Assembly (NCBI RefSeq): GCF_947499705.1
Contig: NZ_CANMPJ010000001.1
Location: 2,267,501-2,331,500 of the forward strand
DNA from: an uncultured Erythrobacter sp.
Lineage (GTDB): Bacteria > Pseudomonadota > Alphaproteobacteria > Sphingomonadales > Sphingomonadaceae
Direction: 5' to 3'
Length of the DNA: 64,000 bases
Shown piece by piece: positions 25,801 through 33,801 of the stretch. Every line of letters starts with the position of its first letter. Position 1 is the stretch's first letter. The notes beneath the pieces are model-generated. The model was not told the origin of the DNA. It worked only from the letters and a program-made list of their open reading frames with translations, and did not search any database. The position numbers and the translations under genes are program-made.

Positions 25801-27006
25801 TCGACGACCAATGGTATCGATGTGGTATCGGTCGGCAATACGGGGCTGAAACGCCGGATCACCAACGTCGCCGACGGCACCGATGATACTGACGCCGTGA
25901 CGGTGGGTCAGCTCAGCACAGCGATTGCCGGTGTGTCGGTTACCGGTTCACCCTATATCGCGGTGAATTCCAGTGGCACCGCCGCATCGGCGGGCGGCAC
26001 CAATGCGGTCGCAATCGGAAACGACACCAGCGCCTCCGGTGTGGGAGCCATTGCGCTTGGCGGGGATGGGAATGACGATGACACTGGCGGTGTCCTCGGC
26101 GCGCAATCGCTTGGCACGCAGACGACGGCAATCGGGGCAGATTCTTTTGCCGCCGGGTTGAATACGACAGCGCTCGGCTCAAACACCCTGGCAGTCGGCG
26201 TGCAATCGACGGCTGTCGGGTCGGGGGCAGGAGCCACCGGAGTCGGTGCACTGGCCTTTGGTGCGTTTGCTCAGGCGCAAGGCACCTTCTCGACCGCACT
26301 TGGCTACAACAGCTTTGCGCAAGTCGATCGCTCTACCGCCATCGGCAACACCGCTCAGGCGACCGGGGTGCAATCGACCGCCATCGGCTTTGGCACGCGC
26401 GCTCGCGGTGCTGATTCCGCTGCCATCGGTTCAGGCGCAGTGGCCGATCAGGCGAATGCGACCGCAGTGGGTACAGGAGCGACCACCACCGCTGCCAATC
26501 AGGTCGCACTGGGCGGCACGGGCAGCGCGGTTCGGATTGGAGACATCGACGCATCTACACTGGCACAAACTGGACCAGTTGATGTCGTGACAGTTGATCA
26601 GAACGGAACGCTCGGCCGACAACAGGTCGCGACCGCAGCGTCGGTGCAGAATGTACGCACGTCACTCAACGCTCTGTCGCAAGTCTCAGATGCGCAGTTC
26701 GGCCAGTTGGAGAATAGCGTCCTGGCGCTCGATGGGCGCGTCTCTGGCCTTGAGTTTCAACTCCAAAATGTCGATCAGCGGCTAACCGGCGGGATCGCTG
26801 CGTCAATGGCACTGGGCGGCCAAATGGTCGTACCCGACAGCAACGTCTCCTTCAGCCTAAACGCTTCGACTTATCAGGGCGAGCAGGGCTTTGCGGGATC
26901 GGTTTCTGTTCGCGCGACTGAGCGGATCTACATCTCCGCAGGCGTCGCCGGTTCAACTGCGCCGGACAGCACCGGTGGCCGGGTGGGTGTCGCTTTCGGG
27001 TTCTGA
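22840..27006 (+). CDS. YadA-like trimeric autotransporter adhesin
   Basis: A 1388-residue protein. Residues 1-29 form a signal peptide (likely cleavage SEARA-DD). The mature start DDCLLDRDNDGVVDAGTDDDGG holds DxDxDG-type calcium loops and a Cys pair. Then come many ~14-residue YadA head repeats of the form (S/T)xA(I/V/L)GxxAxAxG. Two neck motifs, RRITNVADAVDDNDAVTLAQL (about residue 725) and RRITNVADGTDDTDAVTVGQL (about 1005), separate head blocks. A coiled-coil stalk (VQNVRTSLNALSQVSDAQFGQLENSVLALDGRV) precedes the membrane anchor, which ends in GGRVGVAFGF. Three chains would form one fibre for surface attachment or cell-cell contact. The start at 22840 follows GGGGG. No secretion partner is needed. 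Confidence 0.93.
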   Translation: MTKTVLFASTAMLAVVGSMAFAPSEARADDCLLDRDNDGVVDAGTDDDGGANSADSDERLACGVGANANGNNSTALGARADTFGTGAVSIGHEAFAGNQPSAYNILPGFFQPGTGQSPTAIGDSAFAAGEGTLAIGAAAEAGAFAVNASGGYDVTDIDFTTAVGARAQAHAEGATALGNSSFASATESTALGSLSQATGSESVAVGTNSVAAGSNAIGIGSSSDASGSIAIAIGDDSEGSGSNAVAVGRQARATNDSAIAIGSVTQAIGEGSLALGGDGEDGNINGASALSQYSTAIGADARTDRARSVALGYAAYASATSAFAGGDNSVASGDSSVAIGTDALASGDNSIGIGSSVVASAEDSVAIGNNAEASNGSIALGGGASAPGVSTTVSGGTVRVATTAVGQGAVASGGSIFGQGGSSAFGRGAAATGSGSTALGEGASASGSGATAVGDNAEASGSGSVALGADADGDFAGAAASGSKSVALGADSEASDASTVALGNSALADTDFAFAGGFNASALNISATALGAGSEALGIRSTAVGAGSEAREQESTALGNAATATGTSAVAIGNAASSQAADALALGTSARAEQESSIAIGERALATGGNGVALGTQTRAGARGVSIGFASEAVQTGGIAIGGEGILTDGDGARSTGIAAIAIGADSAATGTVAVALGFNASASDTSAVALGANSVADEADTVSVGRAFSDNGTPGDTSDDVTAITRRITNVADAVDDNDAVTLAQLNSAIIGVGSGGANPLVAVNEDQTGSAASASGLGAIAIGGDSDDAGTVAARAMGEGSVALGRDASTGMNASGGVAIGDAANAGTTRTIAIGQTASSTGTSAISIGSGASAANGNAMALGLNSVAGGSGSIAVGRTSSAQGSDAVAIGSQSEADGQGATSIGENSEAIGVFATSVGAFAMASADDATAIGKFAQASATGAVALGGDGEDLNNEGARATQVDATALGADAIAGHQNSVALGAGSTTNGIDVVSVGNTGLKRRITNVADGTDDTDAVTVGQLSTAIAGVSVTGSPYIAVNSSGTAASAGGTNAVAIGNDTSASGVGAIALGGDGNDDDTGGVLGAQSLGTQTTAIGADSFAAGLNTTALGSNTLAVGVQSTAVGSGAGATGVGALAFGAFAQAQGTFSTALGYNSFAQVDRSTAIGNTAQATGVQSTAIGFGTRARGADSAAIGSGAVADQANATAVGTGATTTAANQVALGGTGSAVRIGDIDASTLAQTGPVDVVTVDQNGTLGRQQVATAASVQNVRTSLNALSQVSDAQFGQLENSVLALDGRVSGLEFQLQNVDQRLTGGIAASMALGGQMVVPDSNVSFSLNASTYQGEQGFAGSVSVRATERIYISAGVAGSTAPDSTGGRVGVAFGF

Positions 27007-27019
27007 TCACGGTACCAAG

Positions 27020-27059
27020 AAGGGTCGGTACGCGCAGCCGATGTTCCGCGCCGACCCTT
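27020..27059 (+). terminator. stem-loop after the adhesin gene
   Basis: AAGGGTCGG (27020-27028) pairs with CCGACCCTT (27051-27059), and inside it CGCG pairs with CGCG after a two-base bulge. The hairpin starts 14 bases after the adhesin stop. There is no clear T-run, so termination may be partial. An ATG at 27041 lies in the loop, which argues against using it as a start. Confidence 0.5.
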
Positions 27060-27063
27060 CACC

Positions 27064-27095
27064 CCCAATTTTCGGCGGGGTGCACCCAATTTTCG
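27064..27095. promoter_or_regulatory. two direct repeats spaced 21 bp before the LuxR-type gene
   Basis: CCCAATTTTCG occurs at 27064-27074 and again at 27085-27095, start-to-start 21 bp, which places both on the same face of the helix. GGTGCA directly precedes the second copy. A related inverted copy lies at 29834-29854 upstream of the serine hydrolase. The array ends 45 bp before the regulator start, so autoregulation by the LuxR/MalT-like protein is a reasonable idea. Confidence 0.5.
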
Positions 27096-27139
27096 CTCAG
27101 CCTCTGGCCGCTGCGAAGGACTTGCGGCACACTCAATCC

Positions 27140-29779
27140 ATGCTCGCCGAACGAGAAAGTGAATTGGCACATTTGACCAACCTGCTCGAAACGGCGGGCA
27201 AGAGTGGCCACGTCGTCGCGATTGGAGGCGAAGCAGGGATCGGCAAAACCGCTCTATTGCGCGAATTCACTCAAAAACTCCCAGACCGATATGATTGCAT
27301 CTGGGGCATGTGTGACGCGCTTTTCACCCCGCGCCCACTCGGGCCGGTACACGATGTAGCAGCAATGCTTGGCGGACTTGGCGAAGACTGGCGCACAGAA
27401 GGCGGCACGGCGTTGTTTTCGCGGCTTCTCGCGCATCTTGCCGATTGTCCTAAGCCCATGGTCTTGATCCTCGAAGACGTACACTGGGCGGATGCAGGAA
27501 CCCTAGATTTCATCCGGTTCCTGGGCCGGAGGATCGCTCTATGCCGCGTGTTGCTGATTGTCAGCTATCGCAATGATGAACTGGGCCGAGATCACCCACT
27601 CCTGAGAGTGTTTGGCGACATTCCAAGCGCGCAGATGGACCGGATAGAGCTGAGGTCGCTTTCGCTGGCTGCCGTGGCCCGGCTCGCCGACGAGAGTGGC
27701 CGAGACGCTCAGGACCTGCTCGCCATCACAGGCGGCAACCCGTTCTTCTTGTCCGAAATACTCGCGGATCGCGAGGCTGGTCGGCAAGTTCCGGTCTCGG
27801 TCCAGGATGCCGTGAACAGCCGCCTCGCCCGGTTGTCGAACGCACACATCCGGCTGCTCGAAGCGATCAGCATCATCCCTGTCCCAATCGACCCACAATT
27901 GCATTGCGGCTGGATCGAGGGGCACGAAGCTTTGCTGCAGGATTGTCTCGATCTATCGATCCTCGTGGAGGACACAGAAGGGCGCATCCGATTCCGCCAC
28001 GAACTGGCCCGGCTTGCGACCAGCCACCGGTGCTCTTCCATTGATCTGCGCAACCTGCATCATCAGCATTTGACCTTCATGCTGGGCCAGCCCGAGCAAT
28101 ACGATGCCGGGGAATTGCTCCATCACGCACGGGGCGCTGCCAACGCTGAAAAGGTGCTGGAATTCTCACCTGTTGCGGCAGAGAAAGCCGCCGAGCTCGG
28201 TGCGCACAAGGAAGCAGCGGACTATCTGGAAGCGGCTCTGGAATACATCGACGAAGCCGAACCCGAAGAAGCCGCCCAGCTCTATCAAAGCTGGGCCTAC
28301 GAAGCGGCGATTTCGCACCGGATTGACGACCGAGTGATCGAAGCCCGTCGGCACGCGCTGACTATGTGGCGCGCGCTGCAGCGATCGGACAAAGTCGCCG
28401 AGAACTTGCGCCATCTTTCGCGGCTGCACTGGTATCGCGGCGAAGCAGTCCAGGCAAACCGGTACCTCGACGACGCGATCGCGCTGCTCGAAAAAGCAGG
28501 CGATACCAATCGCTTGGCCCTAGCCTATTCGATGCGTTCACAAATGCACATGCTGGCCAGCCGCATGGATGAGGCGATTGAATGGGGGCAGAACGCGTTG
28601 AGCCAAATCGGCGACGCTTCTGTCCCGGAAGTGGAAGTTCACGCGCTGAACAATATCGGCACTGCGCGGCTGTTTCTGGGCGATACGAAGGGGTTCGATG
28701 ATCTCCAGAAAAGCCTCGAGATCGCGCTGGAGCACAACCTTCAAGAAGATGCAGCGCGGGTCTTCACCAACCTGTCCGAATATGCGGTCGACATGCGAAG
28801 ACTCGATCTTGCCGAGGCAACTCTGAAGCGCGGGTTGGAGTTCGACACCGAACACGATCTGGACAGCTGGACGTTCTATCTGCGCGGTAGGGAAGCGCAG
28901 TTGAGGCTCGAGCAAGGGCGATTGAGGGAAGCCGAGGAAGTGTGCCGGAAGGTGATCGGGACACCGGGCCAAACCTTGCTCATGAAACTACCCGCCCGGA
29001 TCATGCTAGCTCGGGCACAGGTCCGTTTGGGCGATGATGAAGCAGCGCACACGCTAGAAAAGGCTCACAAGGATGCCTTGGCAACGGGCGAGGTTCAGTA
29101 TTGCATTCCGGTGCTTCTGGGCATGCTGGAGCGCGCTTGGCTTACCGATTCAGCATCGCTTGCGTCCGAAGCCAGCGATGCGCTTGCGCGAATTGATCCG
29201 GGGTGTTTCAGCCACTGGGCAAGCGCGGAGCACGCATTCTGGCTGACACTGAATGGCAGGACGGGAGCGCAAGAGGCAATAGGTGGCGATACACCGTTTG
29301 GACCCGCGATAGAGGGCGATTTTGCAGAAGCAGGGATCGCGTTTGCGAAACTGGGAGCGGACTTTCTCGCCAACCTCTGTTTCGCGCTGGCTGACAAGTC
29401 GGAGACGGTGTCGTCAGGGCTGGCTGAGCTCCATCAACAAGGCGCAAAGGCTGTGGTCACGCGGCTGACCGATCTGCTGGAGGTACGCGGCCTCTCGCGC
29501 GACGATGTGACCCTGCCGCGCGGCCCCTACCGTGCATCGCGCGAGAATCCATTTGGTCTCACGGCCAAGGAAATGACCGTTCTCGAATTTCTGTCGCAGG
29601 GGATGAGCAATGCTGAGATCGCAGATGAGATGTCTCGTTCGCAGCGGACAGTGGAACACCACGTGTCGGCAATCCTGCAAAAGCTAGAGGTTGAAAATCG
29701 TCTCGCCGTGCTGCTGAAACTGCGCGAGGAGCCTGAACTTCTTGGAGACATGAAAGCCTCAACCGCTTCCATTCGATAA
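27140..29779 (+). CDS. LuxR/MalT-like (LAL) ATPase transcriptional regulator
   Basis: Taking ATG 27140 gives 879 residues starting MLAERESELAHLTNLLETAG, the usual start of this family. The open frame continues upstream through a hairpin and into the adhesin gene, which is not credible coding, and no strong ribosome site is seen. Walker A is GGEAGIGKTALL (Lys36, Thr37) and Walker B MVLILEDVHWAD. A long helical repeat (TPR-like) middle section follows, then the C-terminal LuxR HTH FGLTAKEMTVLEFLSQGMSNAEIADEMSRSQRTVEHHVSAILQKL. Such proteins are ATP-dependent activators that switch on when a ligand is bound. Its position between the adhesin and the exported hydrolases suggests it controls one or both. 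Confidence 0.88.
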   Translation: MLAERESELAHLTNLLETAGKSGHVVAIGGEAGIGKTALLREFTQKLPDRYDCIWGMCDALFTPRPLGPVHDVAAMLGGLGEDWRTEGGTALFSRLLAHLADCPKPMVLILEDVHWADAGTLDFIRFLGRRIALCRVLLIVSYRNDELGRDHPLLRVFGDIPSAQMDRIELRSLSLAAVARLADESGRDAQDLLAITGGNPFFLSEILADREAGRQVPVSVQDAVNSRLARLSNAHIRLLEAISIIPVPIDPQLHCGWIEGHEALLQDCLDLSILVEDTEGRIRFRHELARLATSHRCSSIDLRNLHHQHLTFMLGQPEQYDAGELLHHARGAANAEKVLEFSPVAAEKAAELGAHKEAADYLEAALEYIDEAEPEEAAQLYQSWAYEAAISHRIDDRVIEARRHALTMWRALQRSDKVAENLRHLSRLHWYRGEAVQANRYLDDAIALLEKAGDTNRLALAYSMRSQMHMLASRMDEAIEWGQNALSQIGDASVPEVEVHALNNIGTARLFLGDTKGFDDLQKSLEIALEHNLQEDAARVFTNLSEYAVDMRRLDLAEATLKRGLEFDTEHDLDSWTFYLRGREAQLRLEQGRLREAEEVCRKVIGTPGQTLLMKLPARIMLARAQVRLGDDEAAHTLEKAHKDALATGEVQYCIPVLLGMLERAWLTDSASLASEASDALARIDPGCFSHWASAEHAFWLTLNGRTGAQEAIGGDTPFGPAIEGDFAEAGIAFAKLGADFLANLCFALADKSETVSSGLAELHQQGAKAVVTRLTDLLEVRGLSRDDVTLPRGPYRASRENPFGLTAKEMTVLEFLSQGMSNAEIADEMSRSQRTVEHHVSAILQKLEVENRLAVLLKLREEPELLGDMKASTASIR

Positions 29780-29833
29780 GTCCAATCTATCGTATCGCGG
29801 ACTGGCTGGAGTGAAAGTTAGGTGGTCCAGCCG

Positions 29834-29854
29834 CAAAAATTGGGGGCCTGCACC
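29834..29854. promoter_or_regulatory. inverted copy of the AATTTT/GGTGCA motif before the serine hydrolase gene
   Basis: Read on the minus strand, this stretch carries GGTGCA, four extra bases, then CCCAATTTTTG. That is the same two elements as the repeat at 27079-27095, in the same order but further apart. It lies about 60-80 bp before the serine hydrolase start and 54 bp after the regulator stop. It may be a third site for the LuxR-type protein. Confidence 0.4.
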
Positions 29855-29916
29855 GATGACGCAGGCTCGCGCCCTCCGCATCCTTTCCGGGATTTGTAAT
29901 CACCCGGAGAACCCCG

Positions 29917-31122
29917 ATGCGCCCCTATCGTTTTCTTATCAGTTCGCTCTTGCCCTTGCTGGCGATCGGCGCAGGTTCCCATGCCATTCCCGCCGCTGCG
30001 CAAACATCCAAGATCGACCAGCTCGAACAAAACCTGCGGCAGGAATTTCAGCGGCAGTTTGTCGGCTATTCGGTAGCCATTGCCCGGCACGGCAGGGTCA
30101 GGCGCACACTCATTTCCGGCCTCGCCCGGCGCGATGCTGATGGACGAAAAGTGTGGGGGCCACGCACCCGCGGCAATGTCGCCAGTGTTTCCAAATCGAT
30201 CACCGCGATCGCGGTTCTGCAGGCGCTGGAAGCCAACGGGCTGACAATCGAGGCACCCATCGCGCCTTATCTGCCCTCTGGCTGGACCCGTGGCCGCGGC
30301 TTTCGCAACGGTCAAAGCGTTACGTTCCGCCAGCTGTTGACCCACACATCCGGCATGAATCAGCGCTTCCTACAGCTCAAAGCCAATGGCAATGAAGGTC
30401 CGTGGGGCAACGACTGGGACGGCTTGAAATTCGCCGTCGAAAAGGGTGTCGCCGCGCGGTTCCTCGGTCCAGACAAGTACGCGGCGGGCAACCGCAGCTA
30501 CAAGAACGCGAACTATGCGCTGTTCCGAATAATCGTGCCGAAGTTGTGGCGTATGGCTCAGGGATCCGATGGCTCCGGCGTGCGCAAAGCCAATCATGGC
30601 GCGCTGTTCGCGCTCTATGTTGGCGAACATGTCATGGTCCCCAGCGGCGTACAGGGTGCGAGCTGCACCGAACCGGCCAATGGCGGTCATGCCTATGCGT
30701 ATGACTGGAACGATCCCACCGGCGCGGGATCGGCATTCAATGGCACCCTGCAAAACTGCGGTGCGCATGCGGGTTGGAGACTTTCGGCACCGCATCTCGC
30801 CCGGATAGCGGGTCGCGCTGACTGCAACTCGGCCAACAACTGGCCAGGTGACAAGAAACTGCTTTCACCTGCGGCCTGCTTTGCCCGCACGGTTCGAAAG
30901 CTTGGCTGGGACGATGGCTCCAATGGCTCCAGCGACCGAACCAAGAACCGTTACTGGCATGGGGGCATGTTGTTCTCCCGTTCAGAGAAACCCCGCCGCG
31001 CAATTCAGAGCTGCATGGTGGTTTTGCCCGACGGTTTCTCAGTCGGCGCGATCGCCAATTCCGACAGCCGGGATGACCAAAGAGTGTGCGGCAAGATCCT
31101 CGACGCAGCCACTTTCCTTTGA
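29917..31122 (+). CDS. exported serine hydrolase, beta-lactamase/penicillin-binding fold
   Basis: A 401-residue protein starting at ATG 29917 after GGAGA. A signal peptide (SLLPLLAIGAGSHAIPAAAQ) is followed by a class C beta-lactamase-like domain: SxxK as Ser90-Val-Ser-Lys93 in NVASVSKSITAIAVLQALE, LLTHTSGM, and a Y-x-N candidate at SYKNANYALF (residues 195-200). The family includes D-peptidases, esterases and beta-lactamases acting outside the cytoplasm. The C-terminal part (CMVVLPDGFSVGAIANSD) has the final strand region. It is 28 bp upstream of an M23-type peptidase gene, so the two probably act together on cell-wall peptides or on foreign peptidoglycan. Which reaction it performs is not clear. 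Confidence 0.82.
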   Translation: MRPYRFLISSLLPLLAIGAGSHAIPAAAQTSKIDQLEQNLRQEFQRQFVGYSVAIARHGRVRRTLISGLARRDADGRKVWGPRTRGNVASVSKSITAIAVLQALEANGLTIEAPIAPYLPSGWTRGRGFRNGQSVTFRQLLTHTSGMNQRFLQLKANGNEGPWGNDWDGLKFAVEKGVAARFLGPDKYAAGNRSYKNANYALFRIIVPKLWRMAQGSDGSGVRKANHGALFALYVGEHVMVPSGVQGASCTEPANGGHAYAYDWNDPTGAGSAFNGTLQNCGAHAGWRLSAPHLARIAGRADCNSANNWPGDKKLLSPAACFARTVRKLGWDDGSNGSSDRTKNRYWHGGMLFSRSEKPRRAIQSCMVVLPDGFSVGAIANSDSRDDQRVCGKILDAATFL

Positions 31123-31150
31123 CCTCCCACCCGATCGAAAGACTGACGCT

Positions 31151-32704
31151 ATGACTCATCCAACCATCGAAGCGATCCGCCCTGCTCTTCTCCTTGGAAG
31201 CAACGCGGCCCTAGCTATCGGCCTGTGCGCGTCACAATCTGTCGCCGCGCAGGATCGCCCCGATTTCCAGTCGCCGACGCATTGCGGACAGGTCTGGGAT
31301 GTTTCGACATACGGTCCGCCGGGACGAAATCACGCGCCTGATCCCGACAGTCTCGATTTCGCGATGCGCGATGGCGACGGGCGAAACATCAGCCGTGATC
31401 AGCCGGTCTTGGCCAGCGCGGCCGGTGTCGTGCGCATAGACCGGACCTTGGGCAATGGCCTGCGCTACATCATGATCGATCACGCAGGCGATTGGCGCAC
31501 GCACTACCTGCACGTCGCCGAAGAGGAGGGGCAGCCGCGACTGGCGGAAGGTCGGCGCGTGGCGATGGGCGAGGTGATCGGACGCACCAGCGACACCGGA
31601 TCTTCGACATTGCATATTCACTATACCCAAGTGCGCGGCGTTACGCTGGATCAGGAAGGGCTGGATGAGGCCGGGTTCTGGGACAAGATGGGGGACGGAG
31701 AGGCCGTGCGGGCTGTCTTCGACGGAACCCCGGTAGACACATATCAGGCAGATACGAGTTCTTGGGGCCGGTGGGGCGACGACAATGCCGAAGATATCCG
31801 CTCGCACAATTGCCCCGGCAATCGCTTCCTTAGCTGGAGGGAGGGCGGTAAGCGCTTCTTCCTGAGATACCGGCCCACCAATGGCCGCATCCGGATCAAT
31901 CGGTTCGATACCGTATCAGGTACGGAGACGACGCAGACACTTCAGGCCGATTGGGGACAAGGCTGGACCAGCTTCATCGACTTCCTCCCTAATGGATCGA
32001 ACCGCCGCCACATTATGGGCTACAATTTTGCCACTGGCGCGGTCGGTTTCTGGGAGATCGTCCCCGGCGCGGCGACCATCACGAAGCTCAACGAGGTTCA
32101 GGTCTACGCGGGCTGGACCCACATGGAAAAGCTCAAGATCGCCGATCAGGATCACCTGATTTCGTACGATTCCCGGTATGGCCATTTCAACGTTGATCGG
32201 ATCAACCGGGCGTTCACTGGTTTCGAGTCCGCGCTAAAGACCAACCTAGGCAAAGGGTACACACAGATCGTTCCCTATTGGGAGGGGAACGATCGATACC
32301 TTCTGCTCTACAAGGGCAGCACCGGCGCGGTTCGTATCGTCCGCCTGACCCGATCCGGAACCGAGGTGGATGCAACAACAACATGGTCGGCGACAAGGGC
32401 AAGCGGCTGGACACACATGACTACCTTGCCGAGGGGAGGAAAGATGTACCTTTTCGGATACCGCTCAGACACCGGCAAAGCCAAGCTGTGGGAACTGCAA
32501 GCAGGAGGCAGCGGCCTGACCAGCGTGCGCGACCTCAACTGGAGCTCTGACTACTCAACGATCACACCATTTTCGCAGGGTGGAGCCGGACATCTACTGG
32601 TCCAGAAAATCGGCGACGGAACCACCAAGACGGTTCGCCTCAAGAACGATCTTTCCGGCTTCAGGACGGTGATGAACGGATCGTGGGCTACAGGTTGGCG
32701 CTGA
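31151..32704 (+). CDS. exported M23-type peptidase with six C-terminal ~48-residue repeats
   Basis: The start at ATG 31151 gives 517 residues; earlier starts lie in the preceding gene. A signal segment (residues 11-34) is followed by an M23/LytM-like domain: His61 and Asp69 in NHAPDPDSLDF, His118 and His121 in HYLHV, and His155/His157 in LHIHY, the set expected for zinc binding. Residues ~226-517 form six repeats of about 48 residues, each with a pattern like GWTxxxPxxxGGxxxLLxYxxxTG, closing exactly at the C-terminus (ATGWR). Repeats of this size suggest a lectin-like beta-propeller that binds glycan. The M23 part probably cuts peptidoglycan cross-links. It appears to share a transcript with the serine hydrolase. 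Confidence 0.83.
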   Translation: MTHPTIEAIRPALLLGSNAALAIGLCASQSVAAQDRPDFQSPTHCGQVWDVSTYGPPGRNHAPDPDSLDFAMRDGDGRNISRDQPVLASAAGVVRIDRTLGNGLRYIMIDHAGDWRTHYLHVAEEEGQPRLAEGRRVAMGEVIGRTSDTGSSTLHIHYTQVRGVTLDQEGLDEAGFWDKMGDGEAVRAVFDGTPVDTYQADTSSWGRWGDDNAEDIRSHNCPGNRFLSWREGGKRFFLRYRPTNGRIRINRFDTVSGTETTQTLQADWGQGWTSFIDFLPNGSNRRHIMGYNFATGAVGFWEIVPGAATITKLNEVQVYAGWTHMEKLKIADQDHLISYDSRYGHFNVDRINRAFTGFESALKTNLGKGYTQIVPYWEGNDRYLLLYKGSTGAVRIVRLTRSGTEVDATTTWSATRASGWTHMTTLPRGGKMYLFGYRSDTGKAKLWELQAGGSGLTSVRDLNWSSDYSTITPFSQGGAGHLLVQKIGDGTTKTVRLKNDLSGFRTVMNGSWATGWR

Positions 32705-32727
32705 AAAACACGCGCGCAAACGAGTGC

Positions 32728-33759
32728 TTAGCGCTGCACGCGTCCTGATCCGTCGCCGCTCATCAGTTTTTCGACCTCGGGAACCGTAACCCGATTGAAG
32801 TCGCCCATGATGGTGTGTTTCAGCGCGCTTGCAGCCACTGCGAACTCGAGGCTCTGCTGGCGATCCTCATAGGCATTAAGCCCGTAGATCAGTGCTGAGG
32901 CAAAGCTGTCGCCGCCGCCAACGCGGTCGACAATGTCGGTTAGCTCGTACTTCTTTGACAGCATGAAGCCATTTTCACGGGTACGCAGGCAGGCCGACCA
33001 GTTGTTGCGGTCGGCACTAAGGCTTTCACGCAAGGTGATCGCGATCGTGTGCATGTCCGGATAAATATCCAGCACCTTCTGACCCAGCGCTTCGTATTTG
33101 GCGGTGTCGAGTTCGCCCGATTCCACGTCCACATCAACGCTGATGTCGAGCGACTTCTGGCAGTCTTCCTCATTGGCGATGCCGACATCGACGTACTTCA
33201 CCAGCTCGCGCATCACTTCAGGAGCGGTCTTGCCGTACTTCCACAGCTTGCCGCGGAAGTTGAAGTCGCACGAGACAGTGACGCCCGCTTCCTTGGCCGC
33301 TTTTACGCAAGCCATGGAGAGATCAGCCGCCGATTGGCTCAGTGCGGGAGTGATCCCGGTGATGTGAAGCCATTGGGCACCCTTGAATATGGTCGGCCAA
33401 TCGAACTCATCCATACCTGCGTTGCAGATCGAGGAGTTGGCGCGGTCATACACGACCTTGGACGGACGTTGGTTAGAGCCCGTCTCGAGGAAGTAAATTC
33501 CGACCCGGTCGCCTGACCGGCTGACATGGGCGGTGTCCACGCCGAACTTGCGCAGTTCCATGACTGCGTTTTCGCCGATGTCATTATCGGGCAGCGCGCT
33601 CACAAATCCCGCGTCGAGACCGTAATTGCTCAGCGCAACCGCGACATTCGCCTCGCCTCCGCCAAATGTCGCCTCAAACTCGGGCGATTGGAAGAAGCGT
33701 TGATGCCCCGGCGTTTTCAGCCGCAGCATGATTTCACCGAACGAAAGGAACTGAGTCAT
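32728..33759 (-). CDS. kdgK: 2-keto-3-deoxygluconate kinase (PfkB family)
   Basis: A 343-residue sugar kinase with the PfkB N-terminal region [35 protein letters not shown] and the C-terminal signature [20 protein letters not shown], whose Asp is the catalytic base. PfkB members that act on 2-keto-3-deoxygluconate have this size and context. It converts KDG to KDPG with ATP in the cytoplasm, the last step seen here. It is the final gene of the alginate operon, 43 bp after the reductase. The aldolase that would split KDPG is not in the window. Fructokinase-type activity cannot be excluded from the sequence alone. Confidence 0.88.
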   Translation of the reverse strand: MTQFLSFGEIMLRLKTPGHQRFFQSPEFEATFGGGEANVAVALSNYGLDAGFVSALPDNDIGENAVMELRKFGVDTAHVSRSGDRVGIYFLETGSNQRPSKVVYDRANSSICNAGMDEFDWPTIFKGAQWLHITGITPALSQSAADLSMACVKAAKEAGVTVSCDFNFRGKLWKYGKTAPEVMRELVKYVDVGIANEEDCQKSLDISVDVDVESGELDTAKYEALGQKVLDIYPDMHTIAITLRESLSADRNNWSACLRTRENGFMLSKKYELTDIVDRVGGGDSFASALIYGLNAYEDRQQSLEFAVAASALKHTIMGDFNRVTVPEVEKLMSGDGSGRVQR

Positions 33760-33801
33760 GGGGAGGAGCTCTGTTTGAAGTTGTGAGGAAGGTTGCAGCG
33801 T

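Noticed and set aside
23000-26500. Regular repeats resembling a CRISPR or satellite array
   Set aside because: They are degenerate at base level and follow the ~14-residue head repeat of the adhesin; there are no constant repeats with unique spacers.
26891-27139. Earlier start for the LuxR-type regulator inside the adhesin gene
   Set aside because: The leader runs in another frame of the adhesin and across a hairpin; the family's conserved start is at 27140.
30848-31150. N-terminal extension of the M23 protein into the serine hydrolase gene
   Set aside because: The hydrolase frame is well supported there, and the ATG at 31151 begins a signal peptide.
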